From contig NZ_BRVN01000007.1 in the NCBI RefSeq assembly GCF_026011735.1, positions 62,001 through 126,000 on the forward strand: a stretch of DNA of 64,000 nucleotides, written 5' to 3'. Positions 1 to 8,735 of this stretch are shown here, one piece after another. Under the pieces are notes generated by a model. It was not told the DNA's origin. It ran no database searches and saw only the letters and a list, made by a program, of their open reading frames with translations. This DNA comes from Dietzia sp. NCCP-2495 (GTDB taxonomy: Bacteria > Actinomycetota > Actinomycetes > Mycobacteriales > Mycobacteriaceae). Position numbers and translations under genes: made by a program. Position 1 is the first letter of the stretch. Every line of letters starts with the position of its first letter.

Positions 1-480
1 GCGTGCCTGGATGAGCTGGCGGCGGAGACGGACGGCGGCGAGAGATGTCTGACCTGGGGTGATGTGCACCGTTTCACGCCGATCCACGGGTTCGACCTCA
101 TCGGCGCCACCCCGGCGCATCCCGAGATGTCGGCGCGGATCCGACCCGATCCGGTGCCGCTGGGCGGGGATTCGGACTGCGTGTTCGCCAACGCCGCCGC
201 GGTGGGCTTCGGCGACGTCTGCCGGCTCGGCTCGGCCGCGCGCTACGTCTGGGATCTCGCCGAGCGGGACCGCAGTGTGTGGTCGGTGCCGATGGGTGCC
301 GCCGGGCATCCGGACAGTCCGCATTTCCAGGATCAGTTGTCGAGCTGGGCGGTGGGGGACGCCGTTCCAGTGGTCAGTGACTGGCAGCGCCTGCGCGCGG
401 GGCGGACCGATTCGGTCGCCCGCGACCGCGGCGGAGATCTGGTCGCCGAGGCGACCGCGACAGTGGGGGAGGACCGATGA
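1..480 (+). CDS. Penicillin acylase family protein, C-terminal part (5' end outside window)
   Basis: The frame is open from the first base; 159 codons are visible and no start is present. The tail has the end of an Ntn-hydrolase penicillin/acyl-homoserine-lactone acylase: a WGDVHRF segment, then VPLGGDSDCV, and a late SPHFQDQLSSWA segment matching the family's SPHYxDQ region. The nucleophile and signal peptide would lie upstream and cannot be checked. Its stop overlaps the ATG of the condensation-domain gene (ATGA), so it is the visible start of the siderophore operon. In pseudomonads a related acylase (PvdQ) removes an acyl chain from a pyoverdine precursor; a similar maturation role here is inference only. 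Confidence 0.7.
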   Translation, partial: ACLDELAAETDGGERCLTWGDVHRFTPIHGFDLIGATPAHPEMSARIRPDPVPLGGDSDCVFANAAAVGFGDVCRLGSAARYVWDLAERDRSVWSVPMGAAGHPDSPHFQDQLSSWAVGDAVPVVSDWQRLRAGRTDSVARDRGGDLVAEATATVGEDR

Positions 481-2015
481 CCAGTTCCGTGACCGACCCG
501 CGGGCCGCGCGGAGGGAACTGCTGCGTCGACGACGCCAGCAGGCCGGCTCGGCGCCGGCGGCCGTGGAGTCGCCGGGTAAGACGCACGCCTCTACAAATG
601 TCGTGTCGGCGGGGCTCGGTGTGGCCGAACGCCGGATGTGGCGGATCCACCGCCTGGACACCGCGTCGGTGTCCCACAACATCACCCTCGTGCTCTCCTG
701 CCGCGGGGTGACCGCGGAGCAGCTCGTGGAGGGGGTCGAGGCCACCGTGCGCGGCGCCGAGGTGCTGGGGTCGGTGATCGTCGACGACGACAGGAACAAC
801 GACGACAACGCCGCCGCCGGCACACCCCGTCGCGTCCCGCGGGAGGCATCGGGCCAGTGGATCGTCCCGGGCACACGCTGGGGTCTGGGCGTGGCGGGAC
901 CCGGCACCGTCGCGGGTGCCGGCGCTGTCGCGGGGGCCAGCACTACGGAGTCGGACGGCGGCACGGCCGCCGAGGTCGCCGCGCACCTGGCCCGCACGCC
1001 GTTCGACCTCACCGCGGAACTCCCGATCCGCGCCTGGGTGGACGGCAGCACACTCGTGCTGAGCGTCCACCACCTGGCGGTGGACGACACGTCGTGGCCG
1101 CTCCTGATCGGAGCGATCCTCGCGGGCCGCTGGCCCGGGCCGCAGCCGGATACCCCGGCAGGTCCGGCCGGTGCAGCTGGCGCAACCGGCGCGTCCGTGG
1201 AGGCCTCGCCCGAGCGGGTCGAGCGGGCCGTGGCGCACGCCCGCCGGACCTGGGCGGTAGAGGGAATCCGGTTCCCGCTCACAAGGCAGCTGCCGGACAC
1301 CACTGCCGAGGACAGTTGGCTGGCCCCAGTCGACGAGGCCCCGGGCGCGCAACTGCGGCGTGACCTTGACCCGACCGACCTCGCGGCGTTCGCCGCGTTC
1401 GCCCCGACCGTCGGTGGCACCCCGAACGCGGCACTGGTCGCCCTGTGCGCGGTGTCGACCGCGGTCCTCACCGGCGCGGAAGACCTGGTGATAGCCGTCC
1501 CCGCCGACAACAGACGCCCCGGGCAGCCGCCGGACCGGGTCGGATACTGCGGCAACATCATCCCGATCCGGTTCACCTTCGACAGTTCCGGCACCACCGA
1601 GCAGGCGATGCGGGACTCGGTCGCGGCGATCTACGCCGCGATGGAGTTCACCGACGTGGACTTCGGTCCGATCCTCACCGCACTGCGCTCCAGCGGCGGC
1701 CGGTTCCCGGTCATGGAGGTGATGGCCTCGGTGCGACCGTCACCGATGCGGCACATCGAGACCCCGCCCGATGTCGAGGTGGACTACCGGTCCGTCTCGT
1801 CCGGGATCGCGCCCTATCCGTTGACCCTGGCGATCGAACTCGCCGGCCCGAGCCGGGCGCACCTGGAAGTCGACTACCAACACGGCACCGGCGAGGACGT
1901 CGCCGAGCGTGCCGCCGACGTCGTCTCCGATCTTCTGCATCGCATCCCGACCGACGGGCAGCAGCCGCTGTCGTCGTTGATCGATGCCCTAACCCATCCC
2001 CGCTTTCGACAGTGA
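477..2015 (+). CDS. Stand-alone condensation-domain (NRPS C-domain superfamily) protein
   Basis: 512 aa. The segment HHLAVDDTSW (from residue 198) is the condensation-domain catalytic motif HHxxxDG with Gly replaced by Asp. A later stretch with VGYCGNIIPIRF fits the second conserved block of C/PapA-type acyltransferases. There is no adenylation or carrier domain, so it is a free-standing acyl- or peptidyl-transferring enzyme. An Asp/Asn-rich and Gly/Ala-rich insert lies at about residues 100-160. It overlaps the upstream acylase gene by 4 nt and is 8 nt from the decarboxylase gene, so it should be co-transcribed with siderophore genes. Likely role: joining salicylate or another acyl group to a hydroxylated amine; the substrates are not readable from sequence. 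Confidence 0.7.
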   Translation: MTSSVTDPRAARRELLRRRRQQAGSAPAAVESPGKTHASTNVVSAGLGVAERRMWRIHRLDTASVSHNITLVLSCRGVTAEQLVEGVEATVRGAEVLGSVIVDDDRNNDDNAAAGTPRRVPREASGQWIVPGTRWGLGVAGPGTVAGAGAVAGASTTESDGGTAAEVAAHLARTPFDLTAELPIRAWVDGSTLVLSVHHLAVDDTSWPLLIGAILAGRWPGPQPDTPAGPAGAAGATGASVEASPERVERAVAHARRTWAVEGIRFPLTRQLPDTTAEDSWLAPVDEAPGAQLRRDLDPTDLAAFAAFAPTVGGTPNAALVALCAVSTAVLTGAEDLVIAVPADNRRPGQPPDRVGYCGNIIPIRFTFDSSGTTEQAMRDSVAAIYAAMEFTDVDFGPILTALRSSGGRFPVMEVMASVRPSPMRHIETPPDVEVDYRSVSSGIAPYPLTLAIELAGPSRAHLEVDYQHGTGEDVAERAADVVSDLLHRIPTDGQQPLSSLIDALTHPRFRQ

Positions 2016-2023
2016 GGCACCAC

Positions 2024-3595
2024 GTGAGCAATCCAACTGATATCCGGGCGACGCGGTTCGTCCGGCCCGGCAGCGGCTGGGGTGAGATCGGCCGCCAGCT
2101 GATCAGCGCCGCGGACTCCACGGGCGGACGCCGCGAGCCGTCGGTCCTGCCCGCCGGCGCACCGAACGACGTGCTGACCCGGGTGGCCGCCGAGCTCGGA
2201 CCCCGGGAACTGGCCACCCACGGCATCGGCGAGTCCGCCGCGCTGGAGTACATGGCGCGGATTGTGCACGATTACGGCCTCAACCTCACCGACTCCACCT
2301 ATGCGGCGCACCTCCAGCCACCGCCGCTGTCGGTGGCCGTGGCCGCGGACGCCCTGGCCAGCGCCACCAACGCCTCGCTCGACACCTATGACTCGGGCCC
2401 GGCGACCCTGGCGATCGAGACCTGGGCGGTGGACGTGTTGGCGAGGCTGGCCGGACTCCCCGAGACAGCCGGCGGCGTCTTCGGTCCCGGAGGCTCTTAT
2501 TCCAACCTGCTGGCCCTGCTCATCGCCCGCGACCAGGCCGGTGCCGCCCGCGGCCTCGACATCCGGCACGACGGGGTGGCGGCGCTCGGTTCGCCCGTCG
2601 TCCTGTGCAGCCGGGTCGCCCACTTCTCCGTCCAGCGGGCCTGCGCCGCGCTGGGCCTGGGAGAGTCCGCGGTGATCACCGTCGACTGCGACGAGCAGCA
2701 CCGGATGCTGCCGTCCGCGCTGGAGGCGATCCTCGCCGACCCCGGCGTGGATCCGGCAACCGGTGCCACGCGGACCCCGTTCGCCGTGATCGCCACGGCC
2801 GGGACCACCGACTTCGGCACCATCGACCCGCTGCCCGAGATCGCGGAGATCGCCCGCCGGTACGGACTGTGGATGCACGTCGACGCGGCCTACGGCTTCG
2901 GCGCGCTCTTCTCCGAGCGCCTGTCCGGGCTCCTCGACGGGATCGCGCTGGCGGACTCGATCACGCTCGACCTGCACAAGGTCGGCTGGCAGCCCGCCGC
3001 CGCCAGTCTGCTGCTCCTCGCCGACACCGACAGCTTCGCCTCCCTCGACCGGTCGGTGGCCTACCTCAACCCAGAGGACGACCTGGAGGCCGGACTCGGA
3101 GGTCAGCTGGGACTAACGCTCCAGACCACCCGTCGGCCCGACGTCCTCAAGGTCGCCACGACGCTCCTGGCATACGGCCGGAGCGGACTCGGTGAGATGC
3201 TCGAGTCCTGCCACGATCTGGCCCTGCACGCCCAGCGCCGCATCGAGTCCGAGCCGCAACTCGAGCTGGTCACCGGCACCACCCTCACCACCGTGGTGTT
3301 CCGGTACCGCTGCCACGAGTTGGACAGCGACACCGTCAACGCCGAGGTCCGCCGCCGGCTCCTCACCTCGGGGAGCGCCCTGATCGGCCGCACCCGCGTC
3401 CGGGTCCCCTCCCTCTGCGAGCCGCGGACCTGCCTCAAGCTCACCCTGCTCAACCCCGAGACCGACGCCGCCGGCATCGACGGGCTCGTCGACGAGATCC
3501 TCCGCGTCGCCCTGGAGGTGGAGTCCGAAGGACTGGGCCGACTCGCCCCGGGCGCACGCGCCCACGCCGGGCAGAAAGCGGGGATCCTGCCGTGA
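2024..3595 (+). CDS. PLP-dependent group II amino acid decarboxylase (siderophore operon)
   Basis: 523 aa from the GTG at 2024. The longer open frame upstream only shadows the condensation gene. The family fold is clear: FGPGGSYSN-type cofactor region, ATAGTTDFGTIDP, VDAAYGFGAL (PLP-ring aspartate) and LDLHKVGWQP with the PLP lysine at about residue 319. These are marks of the diaminobutyrate/lysine/aromatic decarboxylase family. Followed directly by an N-hydroxylating monooxygenase, it most plausibly makes a diamine (cadaverine, putrescine or diaminopropane) that is then N-hydroxylated, as in the DesA/DesB pair of desferrioxamine synthesis. The amino acid used cannot be fixed from sequence. 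Its stop overlaps the next start. Confidence 0.8.
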   Translation: MSNPTDIRATRFVRPGSGWGEIGRQLISAADSTGGRREPSVLPAGAPNDVLTRVAAELGPRELATHGIGESAALEYMARIVHDYGLNLTDSTYAAHLQPPPLSVAVAADALASATNASLDTYDSGPATLAIETWAVDVLARLAGLPETAGGVFGPGGSYSNLLALLIARDQAGAARGLDIRHDGVAALGSPVVLCSRVAHFSVQRACAALGLGESAVITVDCDEQHRMLPSALEAILADPGVDPATGATRTPFAVIATAGTTDFGTIDPLPEIAEIARRYGLWMHVDAAYGFGALFSERLSGLLDGIALADSITLDLHKVGWQPAAASLLLLADTDSFASLDRSVAYLNPEDDLEAGLGGQLGLTLQTTRRPDVLKVATTLLAYGRSGLGEMLESCHDLALHAQRRIESEPQLELVTGTTLTTVVFRYRCHELDSDTVNAEVRRRLLTSGSALIGRTRVRVPSLCEPRTCLKLTLLNPETDAAGIDGLVDEILRVALEVESEGLGRLAPGARAHAGQKAGILP

Positions 3596-5010
3596 CCGGA
3601 GAACTGACACTCACGACACTGCCCACCGAACCCGAGCCCACCGCACCCGAACGGGTGTCGATCCTGGCGATCGGGTGCGGGCCGTTCAATCTGAGTCTCG
3701 CCGCGTTGGCGTCCACTGTCGACGGCGCCGACGTCGTCGTCGTCGACTCCTCCGACACCTTCGCGTGGCACCCGGGACTCATGTTCGACGACGCCACGCT
3801 CCAGGTCAGTTTCCTCTCCGACCTGGTCTCGCTCGTCGACCCCAGCCACCCGCTGTCGTTCCTCGCCTACCTCGCCGACGTCGACCGGCTCTACCGGTTC
3901 CTCGTCCGGGAGGACTTCTTCCCGACCCGCCGCGAGTACGAGGACTACCTCCGCTGGGCGATCGGCAAGCTCACCGGCCTGCGCTGGAGCACCACCGTCA
4001 CCGAGGTGCGCTGGGATGAGGAGGCCGGGCACTTCGAGGTGGACCTCACCGGCCCGGACGGCCCGTCGACGCTGCACGCCGAGCACGTGGTGATGGGCAT
4101 CGGGACCGAACCGGCGATCCCCGAGGCGGTCCGCACCGACTCGGACGCGCTCGTGCACAGCAGCCAGTACCTGTACCACCGCGACGCCCTGCACGCGGCC
4201 GAGGCCGTGACGGTGATCGGGTCCGGGCAGTCCGGCGCCGAGATCGTTGCCGACCTGCTCGAGGCGAACCTGACCGGCGGGCCGGCGGTGCGCTGGTGGA
4301 CCCGCACGCCGTGGTTCGCGCCGTTGGACTTCACCAAGCTCTCGCTCGAGATGACCACGCCCGCGTACATGGAGTACTTCCACAGTCTCCCCGAGGCGAC
4401 GCGCGACGAGGTGAGGCGCGGGCACTGGCAGTTCCACAAGGGCGTCTCCGAGGACACCCTGGCCCGCATTCACGACCTGCTGTACCGCCGGCAGTTCGTC
4501 GCCGACGCGGCGCCGGTGCAGCTGCGCCCGGGCGTGGAGATCGCCTCCGTCGAGGCGAGCGGCGGCGGGCTACGCGTGACCGGTCGCCACCGCGACACCG
4601 GGGCGACGCTCGCCCACGATGCAGACCTCGTGGTGGCCGCCACCGGATACACCGAGCGCCCGCCGGCCGTCCTGGCGCCGCTCGCCGACCTCCTGCAGCG
4701 TGACGCCCACGGCCGCCCCGTGGTGCTGGCCGACCACTCGATCGCGCCGGCCGACGCCGGGTCCGCGCTCGCGCACCGCCTGTTCATGGCCAATGCCGAG
4801 CACCACGCGTTCGGTGTCTCGGCTCCGAACCTCGACATCGGCGCCGTGCGCAACGCCAAGATCCTCAACTCGGTGCTCGGCCGCGAGGCGTACCGGCTGC
4901 CGCAGCGCACCGCATTCATCAGCTTCGGGCCGGACGACGACCTGGTCGACGGGCCCGGTGCTCCGAGCACTGACCACCTCCCTGGAACCGGAAGGACCAC
5001 CACACCATGA
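3592..5010 (+). CDS. L-lysine/L-ornithine (or diamine) N-hydroxylating monooxygenase
   Basis: 472 aa, GTG start overlapping the decarboxylase stop. It is an IucD/SidA/PvdA family flavoprotein: FAD-binding AIGCGPFNLSLAAL at about residues 22-35, HPGLMF and SFLSDLVSLVDP typical of the family, NADPH-binding VIGSGQSGAEI near residue 208, and the C-terminal ATGY motif near residue 352. The enzyme uses NADPH and O2 to hydroxylate a terminal amine, giving the hydroxamate precursor of siderophores. Next to a decarboxylase the true substrate may be a diamine (as for DesB) rather than the free amino acid. The next gene overlaps by 4 nt (ATGA). Confidence 0.9.
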   Translation: MTGELTLTTLPTEPEPTAPERVSILAIGCGPFNLSLAALASTVDGADVVVVDSSDTFAWHPGLMFDDATLQVSFLSDLVSLVDPSHPLSFLAYLADVDRLYRFLVREDFFPTRREYEDYLRWAIGKLTGLRWSTTVTEVRWDEEAGHFEVDLTGPDGPSTLHAEHVVMGIGTEPAIPEAVRTDSDALVHSSQYLYHRDALHAAEAVTVIGSGQSGAEIVADLLEANLTGGPAVRWWTRTPWFAPLDFTKLSLEMTTPAYMEYFHSLPEATRDEVRRGHWQFHKGVSEDTLARIHDLLYRRQFVADAAPVQLRPGVEIASVEASGGGLRVTGRHRDTGATLAHDADLVVAATGYTERPPAVLAPLADLLQRDAHGRPVVLADHSIAPADAGSALAHRLFMANAEHHAFGVSAPNLDIGAVRNAKILNSVLGREAYRLPQRTAFISFGPDDDLVDGPGAPSTDHLPGTGRTTTP

Positions 5011-6341
5011 CCGCGATCGCGACGCGCGTGAGCCAGCCGGAGATCTGCGCCACCTGGGCGCACGCCGGACTGGCCGAGGACCATCTCGTCTACGAGGGCA
5101 CCGACGGCTGGGTCTACGCTGGCGGCGTCCGCTGCGAGATCGTCCTCACCGCCTCCGAAGTACGCGTGACCAGCCACGACGCCGAGGGTAGGGCCCAGGT
5201 CCGCACCTCCGGCTACTCCGTGCGCCCCGCGCAAGCGCTGGAGGAGGCCCTGGCCGGACTCGACCTGGACGACTGGCGCGTCTACGGCTGGATCGGCTTC
5301 GACTTCTGCGCCCCGTTCCACGGGGCGACCGACCATCTGGACGACGACGACGAACTGGCGCACCTTTTCGTGCCGGAGTTCGAGGCCTTCGTGGACCACT
5401 CGGGCGATCTGCGGTTCGTCGGCGTGGACCCCGAGCTCGAGGCGCGGATGCGGTCGCTGGCCCAGAACCCGCTCCTCGTGGAGGACGAGGCGCGGCGACC
5501 CCTGCCGGTGACCGAGGACCCGACCGGCTACCGCGAGCGGGTCGCCACCGCGATCGACGAGATCCATGCCGGCCGCTACGAGAAGGTGATCATCTCCCGC
5601 GAGGTAACCGTGCCCTTCGACGTGGACATCCCCGCCACCTACCTGACCGGGCGGCTGGCCAACACTCCGGCCCGCTCGTTCACGTTCCGGCTCGGCGGTC
5701 TCGAGGCGGCCGGGTTCTCCCCGGAGATCGTGGGCTCGGTCGACGAGTCCGGCCTGATCACCACCGAGCCGGTGGCCGGCACCCGCGCCCACGGCGTCTC
5801 GCCGGACGCGGACGCCGCCGCGCGCGTCGAGCTGGAGAACGACGACAAGGAGATCGTCGAGCACGCCATCTCCGTGCGGACCTCGTGCGCCGAGGTGGCG
5901 GCGGTGGCCGTCCCCGGCACCACCGCGGTGTCCGAGTTCATGACCGTCCGACCCCGCGGCAGCGTGCAGCACCTGGCGTCGACCGTCGTGGGTCAGCTGG
6001 CCGAGCCGCACTCGGCCTGGGACGCGCTCCAGGAGCTGTTCCCGTCGGTGACCGCCTCGGGTATCCCCAAGGCCCCGGCGATTGACGCGATCTACCGGCT
6101 CGAGGCCTCGCGGCGCGGCGTGTACTCCGGGGCGGTGGTGAAGGCGTCCTCGGCCGGCGAGCTCGAGGCCACCCTCGTCCTGCGTTCGGTGTACAAGAAG
6201 GGTGACCGGAGCTGGCTCCGTGCCGGTGCCGGCATCGTGCGCCAGAGCAACCCGGAGCGGGAGTTCACCGAGACCTGCGAGAAGCTCGGGAGCGTCGCCC
6301 CGTATCTCGTGGCCGGATCGGCGTCGGAGGGCCGGGCGTGA
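5007..6341 (+). CDS. mbtI: Salicylate synthase, MbtI/Irp9 type
   Basis: 444 aa, close to the 450 aa of mycobacterial MbtI. The chorismate-utilising domain fills the C-terminal two thirds, with [11 protein letters not shown] (base lysine near residue 192), EPVAGTRA (acid glutamate near 253), [31 protein letters not shown] and a WLRAGAGI segment, all matching MbtI blocks. It converts chorismate through isochorismate to salicylate with release of pyruvate, providing the aryl cap of mycobactin-, yersiniabactin- or related siderophores. Overlapping starts and stops on both sides place it inside the siderophore operon. No salicyl-AMP ligase is visible in the window; it may lie to the left of position 1. 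Confidence 0.9.
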   Translation: MTAIATRVSQPEICATWAHAGLAEDHLVYEGTDGWVYAGGVRCEIVLTASEVRVTSHDAEGRAQVRTSGYSVRPAQALEEALAGLDLDDWRVYGWIGFDFCAPFHGATDHLDDDDELAHLFVPEFEAFVDHSGDLRFVGVDPELEARMRSLAQNPLLVEDEARRPLPVTEDPTGYRERVATAIDEIHAGRYEKVIISREVTVPFDVDIPATYLTGRLANTPARSFTFRLGGLEAAGFSPEIVGSVDESGLITTEPVAGTRAHGVSPDADAAARVELENDDKEIVEHAISVRTSCAEVAAVAVPGTTAVSEFMTVRPRGSVQHLASTVVGQLAEPHSAWDALQELFPSVTASGIPKAPAIDAIYRLEASRRGVYSGAVVKASSAGELEATLVLRSVYKKGDRSWLRAGAGIVRQSNPEREFTETCEKLGSVAPYLVAGSASEGRA

Positions 6342-7600
6342 CCGGGGGCGTGACCACGGACGTTGCCGCGGACGTGACGGCCGGCGCGACCGCGGACATG
6401 ACCGCTGGCGCCGGCGCGCGACGGTTCACCGAGCCGGTCTCGCTGCCGGAGTACCGGGACCTGCTCGACGGCGTCTTCGACGAGACGGTCACGGCGATGG
6501 TGAACGAGGCCGAGCGCACCGAGATCTTCCCGCGGGCCCTCCTGGAGAAGCTCGGATCGGCCGGGGTCTTCCGCGCCAAGTGGGCCGGGGCGACCAGGCC
6601 GGACGTCGCCAAGCTCTTCGAGCTGGGCTATCGGCTGGGCCGCACCGGATCCACGGGCATCGGCGTCGGGGTGAGCCTGCACGACGCGGGGATCGCCACG
6701 CTGCGCCGGTTCGGTAAAACCGACTACCTCACCGACCTGGCGGAGCGGGCGATCGACGCCACCGAGGTGCTGTGCATCGGCGCCTCGGAGGAGTCCGGGG
6801 GCAGCGACCTCCAGATCGTCGAGACCCTGGTGACGCCCGAGACCTCGGGCGGCGCCGCGGGCTACCGGGTGCGCGGACGGAAGAAGTTCTGTTCGCTCTC
6901 GCCGATCGCCGGCCACATGATCGCGGTCGCGCGCAGCGCCGAGGACGGCAGCACGCAGGGCAACAACGTGGTGGTGGCCGTGCCGATGAAGTCGCCCGGC
7001 GTGGTGGTGGGCGAACGGTACCGCAAGCTCTCGGCCGGGCCGCTCGACACCGCACCCGTCGACATCGACACATGGGTTCCCGAGGAGGCCATCGTCGCGC
7101 GTGCCGGGACCGGCTTGGCGGTGATCAGCTGGGGCCTCGCTCACGAAAGGTTGTCGGTGGCCGCCCAGGTCGCCTCGGCCTGCGACATGCTGCTGGGCAT
7201 CACACTGGCCCGGATGATGGACCGGCGCCAGTTCGGCAAGCGCCTGTACGACCACCAGGCGCTGCGCCTGCGGGTCGCGGACCTGCAGTCCCGCGTCGAC
7301 ATGCTGCGCTTCTCGCTCGACGGGATCGCCGCGGCCGGGCCGATGAACGTCCGCACCGCTGCCGCGGTCAAGGTCACCGCCGTGCGGCTGGCCGAGGAGG
7401 TCGCGGGAGAGTGCCTACACATCTTCGGCGGCTCCGGCTACCTGCTGAACGAGACCCCGGTGGGCCGCTGGTGGAAGGACATCAAGCTCGGACGCGTCGG
7501 CGGCGGCTCCGACGAGGTCCTGTGGGAGCTGATCGCTGCGGCCATGCGGCCGGACACCGCCGGCTACATGGCGTTGTCCGAGCACCTGCTCACGGATTGA
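6338..7600 (+). CDS. Acyl-CoA/acyl-ACP dehydrogenase family protein (MbtN-like role possible)
   Basis: 420 aa, GTG start overlapping the salicylate synthase stop. After a low-complexity Thr/Ala/Asp N-terminus of about 30 residues comes an acyl-CoA dehydrogenase fold: [10 protein letters not shown], a RGRKKFCS segment, [30 protein letters not shown] and the C-terminal [13 protein letters not shown]. In mycobactin synthesis an acyl-ACP dehydrogenase (MbtN) desaturates the lipid tail; position in this operon suggests a comparable step, but a catabolic role cannot be excluded. Its 3' end overlaps the convergent hydrolase gene by 11 bp, closing the operon. Confidence 0.75.
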   Translation: MTGGVTTDVAADVTAGATADMTAGAGARRFTEPVSLPEYRDLLDGVFDETVTAMVNEAERTEIFPRALLEKLGSAGVFRAKWAGATRPDVAKLFELGYRLGRTGSTGIGVGVSLHDAGIATLRRFGKTDYLTDLAERAIDATEVLCIGASEESGGSDLQIVETLVTPETSGGAAGYRVRGRKKFCSLSPIAGHMIAVARSAEDGSTQGNNVVVAVPMKSPGVVVGERYRKLSAGPLDTAPVDIDTWVPEEAIVARAGTGLAVISWGLAHERLSVAAQVASACDMLLGITLARMMDRRQFGKRLYDHQALRLRVADLQSRVDMLRFSLDGIAAAGPMNVRTAAAVKVTAVRLAEEVAGECLHIFGGSGYLLNETPVGRWWKDIKLGRVGGGSDEVLWELIAAAMRPDTAGYMALSEHLLTD

Positions 7601-8570
7601 CGGCCTCGACGACCTTGTCGAGTTCGGCCACTGACGCGTTGACTATCGCGTCGACGACCTTGGGATACGCCGGGGAGTCGACGGACACGATCGAGGCGTG
7701 GTCCTCCCCCTCGAGGAGGGTCAGTTCGGCCTTGCCGCCAGCCTTCTGGGCGGCCTTCACGTAGCGGCGCGAGTTCTCCGGCGGGACCACCGTGTCCTCG
7801 GTGCCGTGGATCGCGACCACGGGGGTCCCGGGGTCGACGTTCTGTGCCGGGTCCACCGTCGCGTAGCGGGCCGGGACCTGGAGCGGGGTCCCGCCGATCG
7901 CGTTGAGCACCCGGTCGTCGCCGGCGCGTGCGGAGAAGACCGAGTCCAGAGTGCCCGCGATGGACACGATCCGCGTCGGGCGGAATGCGGGGAACGCGCC
8001 CACCTCGTTGTGGTTCAGCGTGTGTCTGGTCCCGCCCCACGCGGCGAACTGGGCACCCGTGCTGTGTCCCACCACCACCTCGTCGTCGGTGGCGATGGCG
8101 GGGAATTTCTCGTTGACCTTGACCACGTGGTCGAGGGCGTCGGCGATGTCGTTGTAGGTGGTGGGCCAGCCACCGCCTGTGCCGAGCCGCCGGTACTCGA
8201 TGTTGTACACGGCCATCCCGCGGACGGTCAGGGCGCGGGCGAGCGAATCGAACGAGTCGGCACCTTGCCCGTCCTGCGCGACCCCTCCGTGGATGATCAC
8301 GGCCAGGGGCACCGAATGGTCCCGGTGCTCGCCGGCCGGCAGGTACAGATCGGCCCAGTTCTGGGCCGGGTCGGGGGCCTCGTGGCTCGTGGGGTACTCG
8401 ATGCGCTGGACCGTCACCTCGGCCAGGTGGGCGGGAGAGTCCGGGTGGGTGACGGTGCGCGGCTCCGGCGACCCGGTCACGCAGGCGGTGAGTGTGGCCA
8501 CGAGGATGAGGGCACCGGTGCCAGCGGCAAGCGGGCGACTGATCCGCCGTGCGAGCCCGCGTCTTGCCAT
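7590..8570 (-). CDS. Exported alpha/beta-hydrolase lipoprotein
   Basis: 326 aa from the ATG at 8570, chosen because it is preceded by an AGGGG ribosome site and begins a lipoprotein signal: Arg-rich n-region, hydrophobic stretch and lipobox LTAC near residue 26. The mature part is an alpha/beta hydrolase: oxyanion region VIIHGGVA, nucleophile GHSTGAQ, a C-terminal [11 protein letters not shown] acid region, and His in EGEDHASI. It would act on the outer face of the membrane. Convergent with the siderophore operon; a siderophore esterase role is possible but has no direct support. Confidence 0.75.
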   Translation of the reverse strand: MARRGLARRISRPLAAGTGALILVATLTACVTGSPEPRTVTHPDSPAHLAEVTVQRIEYPTSHEAPDPAQNWADLYLPAGEHRDHSVPLAVIIHGGVAQDGQGADSFDSLARALTVRGMAVYNIEYRRLGTGGGWPTTYNDIADALDHVVKVNEKFPAIATDDEVVVGHSTGAQFAAWGGTRHTLNHNEVGAFPAFRPTRIVSIAGTLDSVFSARAGDDRVLNAIGGTPLQVPARYATVDPAQNVDPGTPVVAIHGTEDTVVPPENSRRYVKAAQKAGGKAELTLLEGEDHASIVSVDSPAYPKVVDAIVNASVAELDKVVEAVNP

Positions 8571-8644
8571 GTCATCCCCTGTACCCCGAGCCTGTGTGAC
8601 CGCAGCGGCCTGTCTCATGAACAATCGACCTCGACGCACGACGT

Positions 8645-8662
8645 GAAATATAGCTTACTTTC
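8645..8662. promoter_or_regulatory. AT-rich imperfect palindrome upstream of the hydrolase gene
   Basis: An 18-bp near-symmetric site, GAAA-N3-AGCT-N3-TTTC, in an AT-rich patch 75 bp upstream of the lipoprotein start in an otherwise GC-rich context. It could be a -10 region or a repressor site. It does not match the IdeR/DmdR iron box well enough to claim one. Confidence 0.3.
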
Positions 8663-8735
8663 TCGTACTCCGTCGGTCGGGGGCACACGACCGTGTGACC
8701 GCTGATCGGGGGTGACGTCCGGGGTCTGCCGGATG

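Noticed and set aside
333-6011. Long minus-strand open frames (for example 374-1597, 3103-4473, 4470-6011) opposite the siderophore operon
   Set aside because: Their compositions are Arg/Gly/Pro-rich shadows of high-GC codons; the plus-strand frames carry clear protein motifs and overlapping start-stop junctions.
8645-8662. IdeR/DmdR iron box near the siderophore operon
   Set aside because: The palindrome does not fit the TTAGGTTAG-type consensus; the operon promoter itself is probably left of position 1.
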